From positions 1,496,983 through 1,560,982 of the forward strand of contig NW_003314281.1 in assembly GCF_000143415.4 (NCBI RefSeq): a stretch of 64,000 nt of DNA, read 5' to 3'. This stretch comes from Selaginella moellendorffii (taxonomy: Eukaryota; Streptophyta; Lycopodiopsida; Selaginellales; Selaginellaceae). Position 1 is the first letter of the stretch. Each line of letters begins with the position of its first letter. The notes under the pieces were generated by a model, which worked only from the letters and a program-made list of their open reading frames with translations, ran no database searches and was not told where the DNA came from. The translations under genes and the position numbers were made by a program. Shown here piece after piece: positions 53,043-63,616 of the stretch.

Positions 53043-54848
53043 TCAATTTTGATCCAAACGATCTCCACGGTCATTTGCGTACATGGTGTAGAGCAGAACG
53101 TATGGCGCGGACTTTAGCGTGGTGAGCTTGGAGGCTCGCTTGGCCGCGTGGGATCCCCGGCCAACGTCGTGGTGGAGCTTGCAAGATCCCACCAGCGTCA
53201 TCCAGGCAGCAGAGTCCGGGGTGTAAGGCATGGATTGGACGAGCTCCTGGGCCTTTTCGAGATGCCCCGAGCGTCCCATGACGCCCACCAGGCACCCGAA
53301 GTGTTCCATCGTCGGGACCATCCCTCGGTCCTGGATCATCGATCCAAACAGGCTCCGGCTCTCGCTCAGCAGGCCGAGGTGACTGCAAACGCTGAGAATG
53401 TCGACGAAGGTTATGTCGTTGAGGCTCGAGGCTTCGAGATCCATGTCGCGGAGGATCTCCACGGCGGGGGAGTAGCGTCCGTTCAGTGCGTACACGGAAA
53501 CCATCGAGTTCCACGAGACCTCGTTGCGCAGCGGCATGGAATCAAACACGAGTTTCGCGAGCTCCACCTCCCCGATCTGTCCGTACATGGAGATCATGCT
53601 TGTCCAGGAGACGATGTCTCGCACGGTCATGCTGTCGAAGATGCTCTTGGCTTCGTGGAGGTGGCCGTGGTAGAGGTGGGCGACAATGAGAGCCGTCCAC
53701 GACGCCTCATCCAGGCGCTCCATTCTGGTGAGGAGCTTCTCGGCCTCGACGAGATACCCTGCCTGGGCATATGCCGCGATTAGGACGTTCCAGGAGCTCG
53801 TGTCCCTCTCGGGCATGGTATCGAAAATGGCGCGCGCTTGCTCCAGATGCCCATGCTGCGAATATCCAGTCAAGATGGTATTCCAGGTCACCATGTTGAC
53901 TTTGATAAGAGAGTCAAAGAGTTTTCTTGCCTCGTCCATTTGGCCTCTGAAGGTATATGCCGCCACCATTGCCGTGGAGGCCACCACGTTGTGGAAGGGC
54001 ATCTTTTCAAAGAGTTCGCGCGCCCTGTCTGGCTCCCCGTTATGAGCGTATGCCTGGATCATGGCGGTCCACGTAACGAGATCGCGCTCGGGCATGGAAT
54101 CAAAGGTCTTTCTTGCTAAAACGAGATGCCCAGCAAGTGAATAAGCTGTGATCACGCACGTCCAGCTGATAAGATCCCGTTCAGCCATGGCTTGGAACAA
54201 ATGCAGCGTTTTTTGTAGTTGATTATCTTGTGCAAAGGCATCCATGATCGCGTTCCAGGACGAAACATTGTGTTCTGGCATAGAATCAAAAAATAGCTCC
54301 GCTGATTCCAAATGCCCGTGCTGGGCAAATGCCGCAAGAAGAGCATTCCAGGATATAATATTTCTCTCGGGCATTAGATCGAAGACGACCTTTGCTTTTT
54401 CAATCTCTCCCTCTTGTGCATAGGCACCAAGGATCGCTGTCCAGGAAACAAGGGTTCTCTCGGGCATAGATTCGAAGAGCTTGCGTGCTTGGGCTAGATC
54501 CCGGGCCTGGGCATACGCGGTGAGGATTGTCGTCCAGGAGATCACGTGCTGGAGAGGCATGCCATCGAACAGCGAGCGCGCATCGTCGATCCATCCGTTC
54601 TTGGCGCACGCCTCGATCACGATGTTATATGAGAAGAGGTTAGGGTTCTTGATAGCGTGAAAGGTTTCCAACGCCAGTTGGGGGCTGTGGCACTTCCCGT
54701 AGGCCTCGATCATCAGATTGCTGAGGTATCTGTCCCCTCTCTCCCGGATTTTCAGATCGATCGCCCGCGCGGCGGCAAAATCCCCCACATTTCCAATGTC
54801 CCGCAGTGATTGGGAGAGAGCGACTTGGTCGAGAACTCTCGGCTCCAT
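53043..54848 (-). CDS. PPR protein, 31-aa motif array with E-type end
   Basis: Intronless, 601 residues, from ATG 54846-54848 to the stop at 53043. The N-terminus ('FAAARAIDLKIRERGDRYL', 'NLMIEAYGKCHSPQLALE') is followed by about 13 repeats of 31 residues ('MPERDLVTWTAMIQAYAHN' type). The last part ('MEHFGCLVGVMGRSGHLEK', 'PDSAAWMTLVGSCKLHHD', 'SAPYVLLYTMYAND') is an E domain without DYW. It was once head-to-head with the gene at 56046; its 5' region is partly duplicated next to that gene. Confidence 0.93.
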   Translation of the reverse strand: MEPRVLDQVALSQSLRDIGNVGDFAAARAIDLKIRERGDRYLSNLMIEAYGKCHSPQLALETFHAIKNPNLFSYNIVIEACAKNGWIDDARSLFDGMPLQHVISWTTILTAYAQARDLAQARKLFESMPERTLVSWTAILGAYAQEGEIEKAKVVFDLMPERNIISWNALLAAFAQHGHLESAELFFDSMPEHNVSSWNAIMDAFAQDNQLQKTLHLFQAMAERDLISWTCVITAYSLAGHLVLARKTFDSMPERDLVTWTAMIQAYAHNGEPDRARELFEKMPFHNVVASTAMVAAYTFRGQMDEARKLFDSLIKVNMVTWNTILTGYSQHGHLEQARAIFDTMPERDTSSWNVLIAAYAQAGYLVEAEKLLTRMERLDEASWTALIVAHLYHGHLHEAKSIFDSMTVRDIVSWTSMISMYGQIGEVELAKLVFDSMPLRNEVSWNSMVSVYALNGRYSPAVEILRDMDLEASSLNDITFVDILSVCSHLGLLSESRSLFGSMIQDRGMVPTMEHFGCLVGVMGRSGHLEKAQELVQSMPYTPDSAAWMTLVGSCKLHHDVGRGSHAAKRASKLTTLKSAPYVLLYTMYANDRGDRLDQN

Positions 54849-54879
54849 GGCCAGGCATTCTAGCTGTCAATAATTTGTT

Positions 54880-55003
54880 CTCCTCCGGCTCTAGTTCGTG
54901 CTAGCGGCGAGTCCAATCATTTGGTTGAGGCAAGATATCTCGCCAATCTACTGATCGAGGCGTATGGAAAATGCGAGTGGCCCGTGGAGGTTCAAGGCTA
55001 ATA
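54880..55003 (+). pseudogene. PPR 5' fragment (copy of the gene at 56046)
   Basis: Matches about 56142-56270 of the downstream PPR gene with an internal deletion: 'gtgctagcggcgagtccaa', then 'gatatctcgccaatctactg' and 'atggaaaatgcgagtgg'. Homology stops at the AT-rich block that follows. Confidence 0.85.
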
Positions 55004-55311
55004 AATTCTGCATCCTTTGTTTGTAATACTATTGACTTTTAAAACAAAAGACCAATTATATTTAAGCCTTTATTTAATTTTCAAATTCTAATATTTTATT
55101 CTTTCATAAAAATGGTTGAATGTGAAAACTAAAACAAAATTTATCAATAATTTTATTTTTAATTTTCTTTACCTAACATGAGTTATAAAATTTTAAAAAA
55201 TAGATTTTTTTAATTATTTAAAAATATTGATAAAAAAACTTAATAGAAAACATTATGCACTATACACATACAATCCTTGTTATAATTAATAAAACTATTT
55301 ATCATATTTGT

Positions 55312-55345
<34 letters not shown>

Positions 55346-55945
55346 TAGTTAAATTACATTATTTATTGCTTTCCAATCGAAATCACAATTCTTAACAAAT
55401 ACTTGAAAATTTGTTTAACAGCATTCTAATAAACTTCTCCTAGATTCTCGAGAAATGTTAATATAAATTTTCTAAATCTTATAATTTTACTTTAAAACTG
55501 TAATTTATTCCAAAATAATAACTATATTATTTTTAAACTCAAATACATATGTTTGTGATTTTTAAATTTTTTCTTCTATCAATTGCATAAGCTGTCAATT
55601 GTTTATAAGGTTTTATTCCTTTGATCACACATTTGATATAAGAAATTGAATAAAATCAAATTGTTATATTAAGTTATTACTATTTCTGAGTTTGTAATCA
55701 GTAAGCAAGAAAGACGTTTGATTCTATGCCGAGTGTGTGCAGCTCATTCAACTGATTGAGATGTTTTCCATAGTTAGATATCTTGTGCAAAGGAACCATG
55801 CATTTCTCCCATTGTGCTCCGCACTCCAAGTTGTCGTTTCGCCGAGTGGATGGAAAGACACGACATGAGTGGATGGTTTTGCTTATTTTTGTATCCTATA
55901 CATGGAGAGAGGCATACGAATCAATGTTAGAGATTCTCGATCTGG
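55004..55945. other. AT-rich insertion-like block with TA/CA microsatellite
   Basis: About 0.9 kb of AT-rich DNA lies between two fragments of a duplicated PPR promoter region. A (TA)n-(CA)n microsatellite lies at about 55313-55345. No gene is seen. The sharp change in composition at both edges suggests an insertion. Confidence 0.65.
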
Positions 55946-55949
55946 ATCT

Positions 55950-56040
55950 CCAGATCGATTGCCCGCGCGGCAAAATCCCCCGCATTTCACATGTCCCCAA
56001 GTGACTAGAATTCTCAGCTCCATGGCCAGGCATTCTAGCT
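55950..56040 (-). pseudogene. PPR 5' fragment (copy of the gene ending at 54848)
   Basis: Matches the start region of the minus-strand PPR gene (about 54753-54865): 'cagatcgattgcccgcgcgg', 'gcaaaatcccccgcattt' and 'ctccatggccaggcattct'. It has internal deletions and lies immediately upstream of the plus-strand PPR gene. Confidence 0.85.
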
Positions 56041-56045
56041 AAGTT

Positions 56046-57533
56046 ATGAGCGGCAATACTTCCACCAATTTCGCCCCACTTTCGCCTCCTCGGGCTCGAT
56101 CCTCTTCTGGCACTGCCGACGATCTCGCCCGGAGGATCCGTGCCAGCGGCGAGTCCAAGCATCTGGCTGAGGCAAACCGACTGGACGCCGAGATCGCAGT
56201 AAGCAGCGAGCATCGCCGGGACAGATATCTCGCCAATCTACTGATCGAGGCGTTTGGAAAATGCGAGTGCCTGGCATCCGCGCGGAGGGTCTTTGACTCG
56301 ATCGATGAGCCAAACATCTTCTCATGGAGCATCATCATCTCCGCCTATGCCCAGAATGGGCAAGTGGAAATTGCGAGGGACTTGTACGAAGGAATGCCTA
56401 CTAAGAATGTGATCTCCGGGAACGCGCTCATAGCGGCATATGCCCAGAGCGGGAATATCCAGGCCGCCACGTCGATGTTTCGCCTGATGACTCAGCGCGA
56501 CATTGTGACGTGGAATACCCTGCTGGCTGCATATTCCCAGCAGGGGCATCTGGCAGATGCGAAGAGAACCTTTGGTTCTATGCCCGAGAGAGATGTAGTA
56601 TCGTGGACGACAATGCTGGGAGTCTACTGTCAAGATGGGAATCTTGAGGGATCCGAGAGAATCTTTAACTTGATGCCTGAAAAGAATATTGCCTCGTGGA
56701 ACGCGCTCTTGGCCGCATATACCCAAAACAGGCATCTTGATGGTGCTAAAGAGACGTTTGCTTTGATGCCTTATAGGAATCTCGTGTCGTGGACGACGCT
56801 AATGGAGGCTTATGCAAAATCCGGGAATCTTTCAGACGCCAAGGAGACGTTCGACCAGATGCCGGAAAGGAATCTTGTGTCGTGGACCGTCATCCTGCTA
56901 GCATATGCCCAGCTTGGGCATATGGACAATGTCCGCGAGATGCTGGATGAGATTCCCCAGACGGACTCGGTGCTCCTGACTGCCATGATCACCTCATTTG
57001 CCCGCAGCGGGCATCTGATGGAATCCAAAGACATCTTCTTCGGCAGGATGAAAGGGTGCAAGAGCCTCGTCTCGTGGAACGCAATGCTGGACGCGTACGC
57101 GCTGAACGCGTGCTACGAGCAAGCGCTGAAGCTGCTCGAGTTCATGAGCTGGGAGGGCGTCCGGCCCGACGCCTTCACCTTCGTCACCATCCTCACGGCG
57201 TCGAGCCACCTGGGCGAGATCGAGAGGTGCAGAGAGGCTTTCGTCTCCATGGCGCAGGATCACGGGATGACCCCGGAGCTGGAGCATTACAGCTGCATGA
57301 TCGACATTCTTGGGCGCGGTGGGCGACTTGACAAAGCCGAGGATCTCATCCGAAACATGCCGTTTCAGCCCGAGCCGGTCCTGTGGCTCACTCTGCTGGC
57401 TGCGTGTAAGATGCACGGGGACTTGGATCGAGCAGCTCGCATTGGAGAGGAGGTGTCGAGGCTGGATCCTCAGCGCGGATCTACGTATCTGCTGCTTTCA
57501 AGTGCCTTTCAAAAAGATAGTTGTTCCACATAA
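56046..57533 (+). CDS. PPR protein, 31-aa motif array with E-type end
   Basis: Intronless, 495 residues from ATG 56046. The Ser/Arg/Ala-rich beginning ('TNFAPLSPPRARSSSGTA') could be part of a targeting peptide. 'NLLIEAFGKCECLASARRV' and about nine 31-residue repeats ('MPERNLVSWTVILLAYAQL' type) follow, then 'MIDILGRGGRLDKAEDLIR' and 'LLAACKMHGDLDRAARIGE', an E domain. The end ('YLLLSSAFQKDSCST') is shortened, without E+ or DYW. Confidence 0.93.
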   Translation: MSGNTSTNFAPLSPPRARSSSGTADDLARRIRASGESKHLAEANRLDAEIAVSSEHRRDRYLANLLIEAFGKCECLASARRVFDSIDEPNIFSWSIIISAYAQNGQVEIARDLYEGMPTKNVISGNALIAAYAQSGNIQAATSMFRLMTQRDIVTWNTLLAAYSQQGHLADAKRTFGSMPERDVVSWTTMLGVYCQDGNLEGSERIFNLMPEKNIASWNALLAAYTQNRHLDGAKETFALMPYRNLVSWTTLMEAYAKSGNLSDAKETFDQMPERNLVSWTVILLAYAQLGHMDNVREMLDEIPQTDSVLLTAMITSFARSGHLMESKDIFFGRMKGCKSLVSWNAMLDAYALNACYEQALKLLEFMSWEGVRPDAFTFVTILTASSHLGEIERCREAFVSMAQDHGMTPELEHYSCMIDILGRGGRLDKAEDLIRNMPFQPEPVLWLTLLAACKMHGDLDRAARIGEEVSRLDPQRGSTYLLLSSAFQKDSCST

Positions 57534-57611
57534 AACTCCACTCTTTTCTTATCAATAAGAAGAGTGTCTTGCTGCTACTATCAAGTTGCCACTATACTTA
57601 TAAATGGATAG

Positions 57612-59699
57612 ATGAAAAGATGCAAGACTTTAAAAAGAGAGTATCTAAGCTTTGATGATCTCAGGTCATATGGTACTGCATTGCAACAGGTGATTCGTTC
57701 CAAAGACATCTGTCGAGCAAAATCAATTCATGCAAAGCTTCAGGACAAGCAGCAAGATGGAAACACATTCCTTGGGAATCTCCTGGTGCAAATGTACGGA
57801 AGCTGCGGCAGCATTCAGGAATCGAGGCTGGCCTTTGATACCATCCAGCGGAAAAACGTCTTCTCATGGAACATCATGGTGTCCGCATTTGCCCACAATG
57901 GGTATTTGCAGGAAACTATGGCGGCCTTTGGAAAAATGCCCTCACACAATGTTGTGTCGTGGAATGCAGTGGCGGCAGCGCTGGTTCAGAGTGGGAGCTT
58001 GGAAGACGCACGGCAGGTGTTCTTGAGGATGCCCGAGAAAAACCTCGTGTCATGGAATGCTCTTCTTGGTTTACATGCCCAGGCAGGGCATTTGGTGGAC
58101 GCGAAGCAGATCTTTGATGAGATGCCCCAAAGAGACGTTGTATCATGGAACACCCTTCTGTCAACCTTTGGACACGACAGAAAACAACATTCTATTGATT
58201 CCGCAATGCTCGTGTTTGATCGAATTCCGCAGCACAGCGTCGTAACTTGGAATTCAGTGATTACCGCGAATGCCTTGGCAGGACATCTTGACACTGCCAA
58301 AGCTCTGTTTTTTGGAATGCCGGAGAGGGACGCTGTCTCTTGGAACTCCATCGTTGCTGGTTTCGTGCAAGGCGGGCGGATAGCCGACGGCAAGATCATC
58401 TTCCGGAGAATGCCATTCCAGGATCTTGTATCACGGAACGCTGTGGCAGCGGCAGATGCGCTGGAAGGGGATCTTTGCTTTGCATTGCGGCTGTTCGAGC
58501 AGACGCGCAGCGCGATCATGGGCACGGCGCTCATCTCCGCCTACACCGCCTCCAATCGCCTCGAGGAAGCGCGCAAGATCTTTGCGATGATCCAAGACCA
58601 GGACGTGATTTCCTGGACGAGCATGATCGCGGGCTGCGCAGCGAACCAGCAGCTGGGCGAAGCGAGGCTGCTCTTCGATCGAATACCGCAGCGCGACACC
58701 ATCTCCTGGACCTCGATGATCGCATCCTACGCTCAGGCCGGGGACCTCCAAGAATCCATGAGCCTCTTCTCCGCGGCGCCCCACCGCGATGGCGTCTCCT
58801 ACAATGCCATGATCCAGGCCTACGTCGTGAGTGGCAAGCTCAATCAAGCCCGGGCGTTCTTTGAGCAGATGTGCGTGGATGGGCAGCACAATCCCGGATC
58901 CTGGAACACGATCATCGCGGCATACTCTCAAATCGGCCAGAGCCAGGAAGCGCTGAGAATCTTTCGCCGAATGGATCTGGAGGGCGTCCCAGCGAACGGC
59001 ATTACCCTGATTTGCGCACTGGATGCTTGCACCAGCATCGCGGCGCTGGAGCTCGGCAGGATCATCCATGCCCACGCCATTGCCGCGCGGCTCTTCCGCG
59101 ACGTTGGCGTCGCGACGCAGCTCATCGACATGTACGCGAAATGCGGCAAGCTCCGCGACGCGCGGCGCGTCTTCGATAAAATGGAGGAGCGAAACACACT
59201 GACGTGGAACACGGTTATTGCGGCGTACCAAGGCCATGGTCAGAATCCGTGCGACCGTACAGGTCACGTTTTGGGCCTCTTTCTGGCCATGGTGAGCGAG
59301 GGATTCGAACCCAGCGACGTGACAATGCTTAGCGTGATCTCTGCGTTTAGTCACGCTGGGCTCTTGGAAGAGAGCTCGCATTACTTTGTTTCTAGCTCCT
59401 GGGATTTTGGAGTGGCGGTGAAGCTCGATCACTACCAGTGTGTGATTGATCTCTTGAGCCGGCTTGGAGAGCTGGGGACTGGCGAGGAACTCGTCGAGAG
59501 AATGCCGTTTGAACCCGACTTAACTGCGTGGAAAACGCTGTTAAGCGCATGTAGAGTTCATGGAGATTGTGAACGAGCTGTGAGAGCTGCTGTGAATATT
59601 TTGGAGCTTGATCCGGACGATGGTTCTATTTATGCACTATTGGCTAACACCTACACATCCGATTTGGAGTTAAAAACTTCAAACCAAACATTGCATTAG
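57612..59699 (+). CDS. PPR protein, 31-aa motif array with E-type end
   Basis: Intronless, 695 residues from ATG 57612, only 78 bp after the stop of the preceding PPR gene and on the same strand. It begins 'YGTALQQVIRSKDICRAKS', then 'NLLVQMYGSCGSIQESRLA', and continues with 31-residue repeats ('MPERDAVSWNSIVAGFVQG' type). A block 'TSIAALELGRIIHAHAIAA', 'QLIDMYAKCGKLRDARRVF' is typical of longer P/L motifs. The E domain ('MPFEPDLTAWKTLLSACRV', 'LDPDDGSIYALLANTY') ends in an AT-rich, diverged tail. No DYW domain. Confidence 0.93.
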   Translation: MKRCKTLKREYLSFDDLRSYGTALQQVIRSKDICRAKSIHAKLQDKQQDGNTFLGNLLVQMYGSCGSIQESRLAFDTIQRKNVFSWNIMVSAFAHNGYLQETMAAFGKMPSHNVVSWNAVAAALVQSGSLEDARQVFLRMPEKNLVSWNALLGLHAQAGHLVDAKQIFDEMPQRDVVSWNTLLSTFGHDRKQHSIDSAMLVFDRIPQHSVVTWNSVITANALAGHLDTAKALFFGMPERDAVSWNSIVAGFVQGGRIADGKIIFRRMPFQDLVSRNAVAAADALEGDLCFALRLFEQTRSAIMGTALISAYTASNRLEEARKIFAMIQDQDVISWTSMIAGCAANQQLGEARLLFDRIPQRDTISWTSMIASYAQAGDLQESMSLFSAAPHRDGVSYNAMIQAYVVSGKLNQARAFFEQMCVDGQHNPGSWNTIIAAYSQIGQSQEALRIFRRMDLEGVPANGITLICALDACTSIAALELGRIIHAHAIAARLFRDVGVATQLIDMYAKCGKLRDARRVFDKMEERNTLTWNTVIAAYQGHGQNPCDRTGHVLGLFLAMVSEGFEPSDVTMLSVISAFSHAGLLEESSHYFVSSSWDFGVAVKLDHYQCVIDLLSRLGELGTGEELVERMPFEPDLTAWKTLLSACRVHGDCERAVRAAVNILELDPDDGSIYALLANTYTSDLELKTSNQTLH

Positions 59700-60274
59700 A
59701 TTCCTTGTGGATAACATTTTCAAATATTTCTTCACTCAATCCTCAAATGTCCATGAGACTTGTTTTTGGTGTTCTTTATCATGCACTATAGAAGTGTTAT
59801 AAGTTACATGTCACATTAGTACATTTATCATTTCAGAAGAAATGTTCCATAATGCATAAAGAATTAATGTCACTACAATGGATTAATGTTTTTATTACAT
59901 CTTCTCAATAAGGAGTAGAAAAAAAATAAAAAATAAAATGCAAATTAAATAATTGTAGAGTTAAATGATCTATAATTTATAAAGAAAAGATTAATCTTAT
60001 TTCAGAATATACTAGAATATACTAGAAAGTGTTTATGAAGTTTTTAAATTATAAAAACAAGATTAATAAAAATAAAAATTATGCTTATATAATAGCTAAA
60101 CTACTTTATATAAAGGGATTATAACAAATTACAAGATCTATTAATGCCTCATTTTTATATTCCTCTAGATCCCAGCCTTTTGATAAAAGAACATTAACTG
60201 CTTTCTATCTTTCCCATAAAAGTGGATGGAGAGTAAATATATATATGTATATATATGAAGCATTGTAAGAAAGT

Positions 60275-60278
<4 letters not shown>

Positions 60279-60326
<48 letters not shown>
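60279..60326 (+). repeat. (TA)n microsatellite
   Basis: A nearly pure run of about 24 TA units, preceded by shorter TA runs at about 60238-60256. Confidence 0.95.
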
Positions 60327-60328
<2 letters not shown>

Positions 60329-61002
60329 AGTAATATCTCATTATTAAATACAGTCAAAATGTTATATAAACTTTTACTATATAAGATTAAGTTTATAAAT
60401 TAGTGGAAGTTAGTATTTGAATATTGAGCTATGAATTTGTACAATTTGATTGGTTTGCTGATTTTAAATAATATATATTATTCATATTTATTTTAATATT
60501 AATATATTTTTGTGATTGCATAGAATATAGAATTATCATATTAAATTAGCCCAAAAGTCCTACCTTATATATTTGATAGCTACCAAAATACCATCAGATA
60601 TTTTTTATTTTGTATTTTTACTTTTTTAGGAATGACAAAATTTATTTGACACATAATGTTAGTAGTTTCTTTAAATATGGTATTAAAAATATAGCTTAAA
60701 ATTTAAAATTATTATAATACTTATGCTCTAGGTACTTGGAATTTTTGTTTATTGTAGATCAACATTTTCAATTCTTTATTTAGTAAGACATAAAATATTC
60801 TATAAACTTTAGAAAAACTAAATACATAAGTGCTAATTCAATGTACATACTTTTAAAATATAAAATTTAACAAGATACTAAATAAACTCATATAAAATTT
60901 TAATCTTTATTATATATATATAATATTTTTTAAATGTATTTTGATTTGATATAGTCTTACAATATACTTAAATATTAAAAAAATATTAAATTTTTTCAAA
61001 TG

Positions 61003-61080
61003 AGAAATCAGCAAGTTTGTGGCTAACAAGTAGCTGGATGTCGTGAAAGTTAACATGCTCTAGTTGAGCGTGCCAGAGCT
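61003..61080 (-). mobile_element. Ty1/copia GAG-pre-integrase relic
   Basis: The minus strand reads 'LWHAQLEHVNFHDIQLLVS', then 'HKLADF'. This matches the copia pre-integrase signature L-W-H-x-x-L-x-H-x-N-x-x-x-[IL]. Only about 26 codons remain, surrounded by AT-rich sequence with no other domain. Confidence 0.65.
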
Positions 61081-61623
61081 ATTTATTAAAATGTATAAAT
61101 TATAAAAAAACATTAAAAAAATTAGAAACACATTGTTTTGGGAAGAGATAAGTATTCATATTAGTTTTTTAAAAGCTTGAAAGCATTTTATTTTTGTGAG
61201 AAAGAATATTCTCATTATTTTTTTCTTTAAAAACTTTTAAAAGATGCAAAATAAAAATAAATTAATATTCCTAGCTTTTAAGCATTCTCTATACACTCAG
61301 CAGCATCTACCCAATTAAGTCAGGGCATTCTCATACAGCATGTCACAGCATCTGACATACACAGCATCTACGATGTCAATCGGCAAGTTCCCCACTAATC
61401 TCCACAATCACGCACTCCCTTAGTATTTTCTTGGAATTTTTTTCTAAAAGCGTGAATATTATAACTTACGGTGAAATATCTAACTGCGAAGTGATAGCGC
61501 TCGGCGATCTGGTGGTGGACATGGCCATCGCTACCGTAAAGACGGTGGATCTCGACCATAAAGACGGTGGCGGTGGATCTCGACGATGTTTTCTTGTTGA
61601 TTTGTAGCTTTTTATTTGGGCGA

Positions 61624-63509
61624 TCAGACAATAAGGTCGCAGTCGAGAGTACGAAACAAGAATTCAATCTCTTCGGCACGAACGCTTTCTAACTGAGAAG
61701 GCTGCCACTTTGGTTTCTGGAAGACAGTATAAGCTCAACGGTGAGAAGAGAGTAAATTTACCTGGTCCTTGTCTACTAGAACAGCTCGAACTCCTTCAAA
61801 GAAGTCATCTCGAACGGCAATTCGAAGAGCCATACGATACTCCGACTTCATTACGTCCTCAATCTACCATAATTTCACGAACATTAGATAACGAAAAAAA
61901 GAAAGCACAAGCATACCTGTGCGGATGGATTCAAAGCCACTGAGGAGAAATGCTTGTGAGTGGCTTCCAGACTGAATGGTGCGGCCTTTTGAATCCCCGC
62001 GAGAGCAGCTTTTGCCCACTCGGCAACTGGAAGGAACAACGTAAAAAAGCTCAGAACAATACTAAACTTCTAGACCTTTCGCATCCGAAGAGTGCTGCTC
62101 TTTCTCCAAAGCCGTTATTGATTCGGAGACCGATTTATCTGGACCGAAAGCTGAGGATATGCGAGGCAACAGCGTCTTGAGCTGGGCAGGAGCTTCAGGT
62201 TTACCGCCGAAAACTTTGAGGGCATCTTCCACTGCTTCAGAAGCATTGGACCTTATCGAATCAATGTTAACATAGAACCATCCAAAAAGTGAGAAGCTTC
62301 TTACAAGTCCTTGGCCAGAAGAGATTCCTTCAACGATGACAAGTTCTCCGAAGGCACGAAATGCGTTCCCAGTCCCACAAAGAGAGCATCAGCAGGTTCA
62401 TTGACTCGCGCACCGGATAAACCGAGATAAGTTCCTACAATCTCAAGCTATTTCACATCCACAAGGAAAACAAAAGGACAAACAATCTTTCTACGAAACT
62501 CACCTACAGCTCCATTTGCAGGAGTTCGAGCTGCTATATATGCAAAACCAACGTCTGGAAACAAGCCGATTCCATTCTCAGGCATGGCAAGAACCGTCCT
62601 CTGATCACAAAAAAACGCAAAGCTTAGCTTCGAAACGAGCCACCACAGACCTCGGTAATCACGCGATACTTGCCATGGCCCGACAAGCCGATGCCAAAAC
62701 CCATGGTTATCCCGTCCATCAACGAGATGTAAGGTTTTTGGTAGCGAGCAATCGTGCAGATTAAGCTGTACTCAGCTGAGAACACCTACATTAGAAAACA
62801 ACGAGATTTGTCAGCCTCAGAAGTTGATAGTGCATGACTATCAACTAGGATAGACAAATAGGAATGGAAAAGAAGGAAAAAAAGAAAAGAAAGGAAACAA
62901 TGCAACCTTGACAGCCAGTTTATGCATCCCAAATAACTTGCAGCCAGTGGTGGTCATCCACTTTACATCTCCTCCGGCATTTACTCTTGTCAAGAAAACA
63001 AAATTTAAGCTCTAGACTAGACATGGTGCATGAAAAGCTTTTCCTATGGAAGTCTTTCAAAGCAGGCAGCCTGAGAGACACCCTTGAAATTCACACCTGT
63101 TGCAAGAGAGGTGAATGGATGTCATCTTTTAGAGTCGCTGCGAGCCACTTCACATCCATTCCTGGATAAGGATTAAGTAGTGAAACAGGCAAAAACGAAT
63201 TCCGTCGTCTAAAGTTCTACCTGAGAAGGAACTTTGATCAGGACTTTACCTGCGGAGAATGCGCGCGACGAGCTGCTTTCCACAAGAACGGCCTTCACAG
63301 CGGGATTCGCTGCCCATTCGTCAAGATAGTTCTTATACGCCACATCCATGTCTGATCAAGAGATTTCGATGAGAGAGCTGGAGAATGTAGCTCATAAAAA
63401 CCCAAGAAATTTCTGGAGTACCTAGATTCATCGCGTTGAGCGCCTTGGGCCGATCAAGCGTGAGCACAGCCAGGCCATTCGGCGAGACGCTCCCTCGAAC
63501 GAACTCCAT
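61624..63509 (-). CDS. 3-hydroxyisobutyryl-CoA hydrolase-like protein (enoyl-CoA hydratase superfamily)
   Basis: A multi-exon minus-strand gene. Exon 1 is 63422-63509 ('[19 protein letters not shown]', '[10 protein letters not shown]'). The stop TGA is at 61624-61626, after an exon ending '[19 protein letters not shown]'. Family landmarks are '[19 protein letters not shown]' (oxyanion-hole region), '[19 protein letters not shown]', '[19 protein letters not shown]' (catalytic Glu segment) and 'YRMALRIA', '[14 protein letters not shown]' near the end. The reaction is hydrolysis of 3-hydroxyisobutyryl-CoA or a related acyl-CoA in valine breakdown. Plant paralogues are peroxisomal or mitochondrial. 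I see no clear targeting signal or C-terminal PTS1. Internal exon borders were not all fixed. Confidence 0.88.
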
Positions 63510-63616
63510 AGCCTAGCTACAAATCACAAACCCTGGAATCTAAATTGTCTGCCTGCCATGTGGGTATAACATAAAGTAAATGCCCGGGAATATCCCGATT
63601 TTGAAATTTAAAAAGC
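63510..63616. promoter_or_regulatory. Short bidirectional spacer (hydrolase / PPR gene)
   Basis: 107 bp lie between divergent start codons. No canonical element is visible. The inference rests on spacing. Confidence 0.45.

Larger units (their letters stand above)
59700..61623. other. AT-rich intergenic region
   Basis: About 1.9 kb, strongly AT-rich. A (TA)n microsatellite lies at about 60279-60326. A Ty1/copia relic is present near 61003-61080 (separate entry). No host gene is supportable. Positions 61395-61600 may belong to the 3' flank of the hydrolase gene. Confidence 0.7.
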
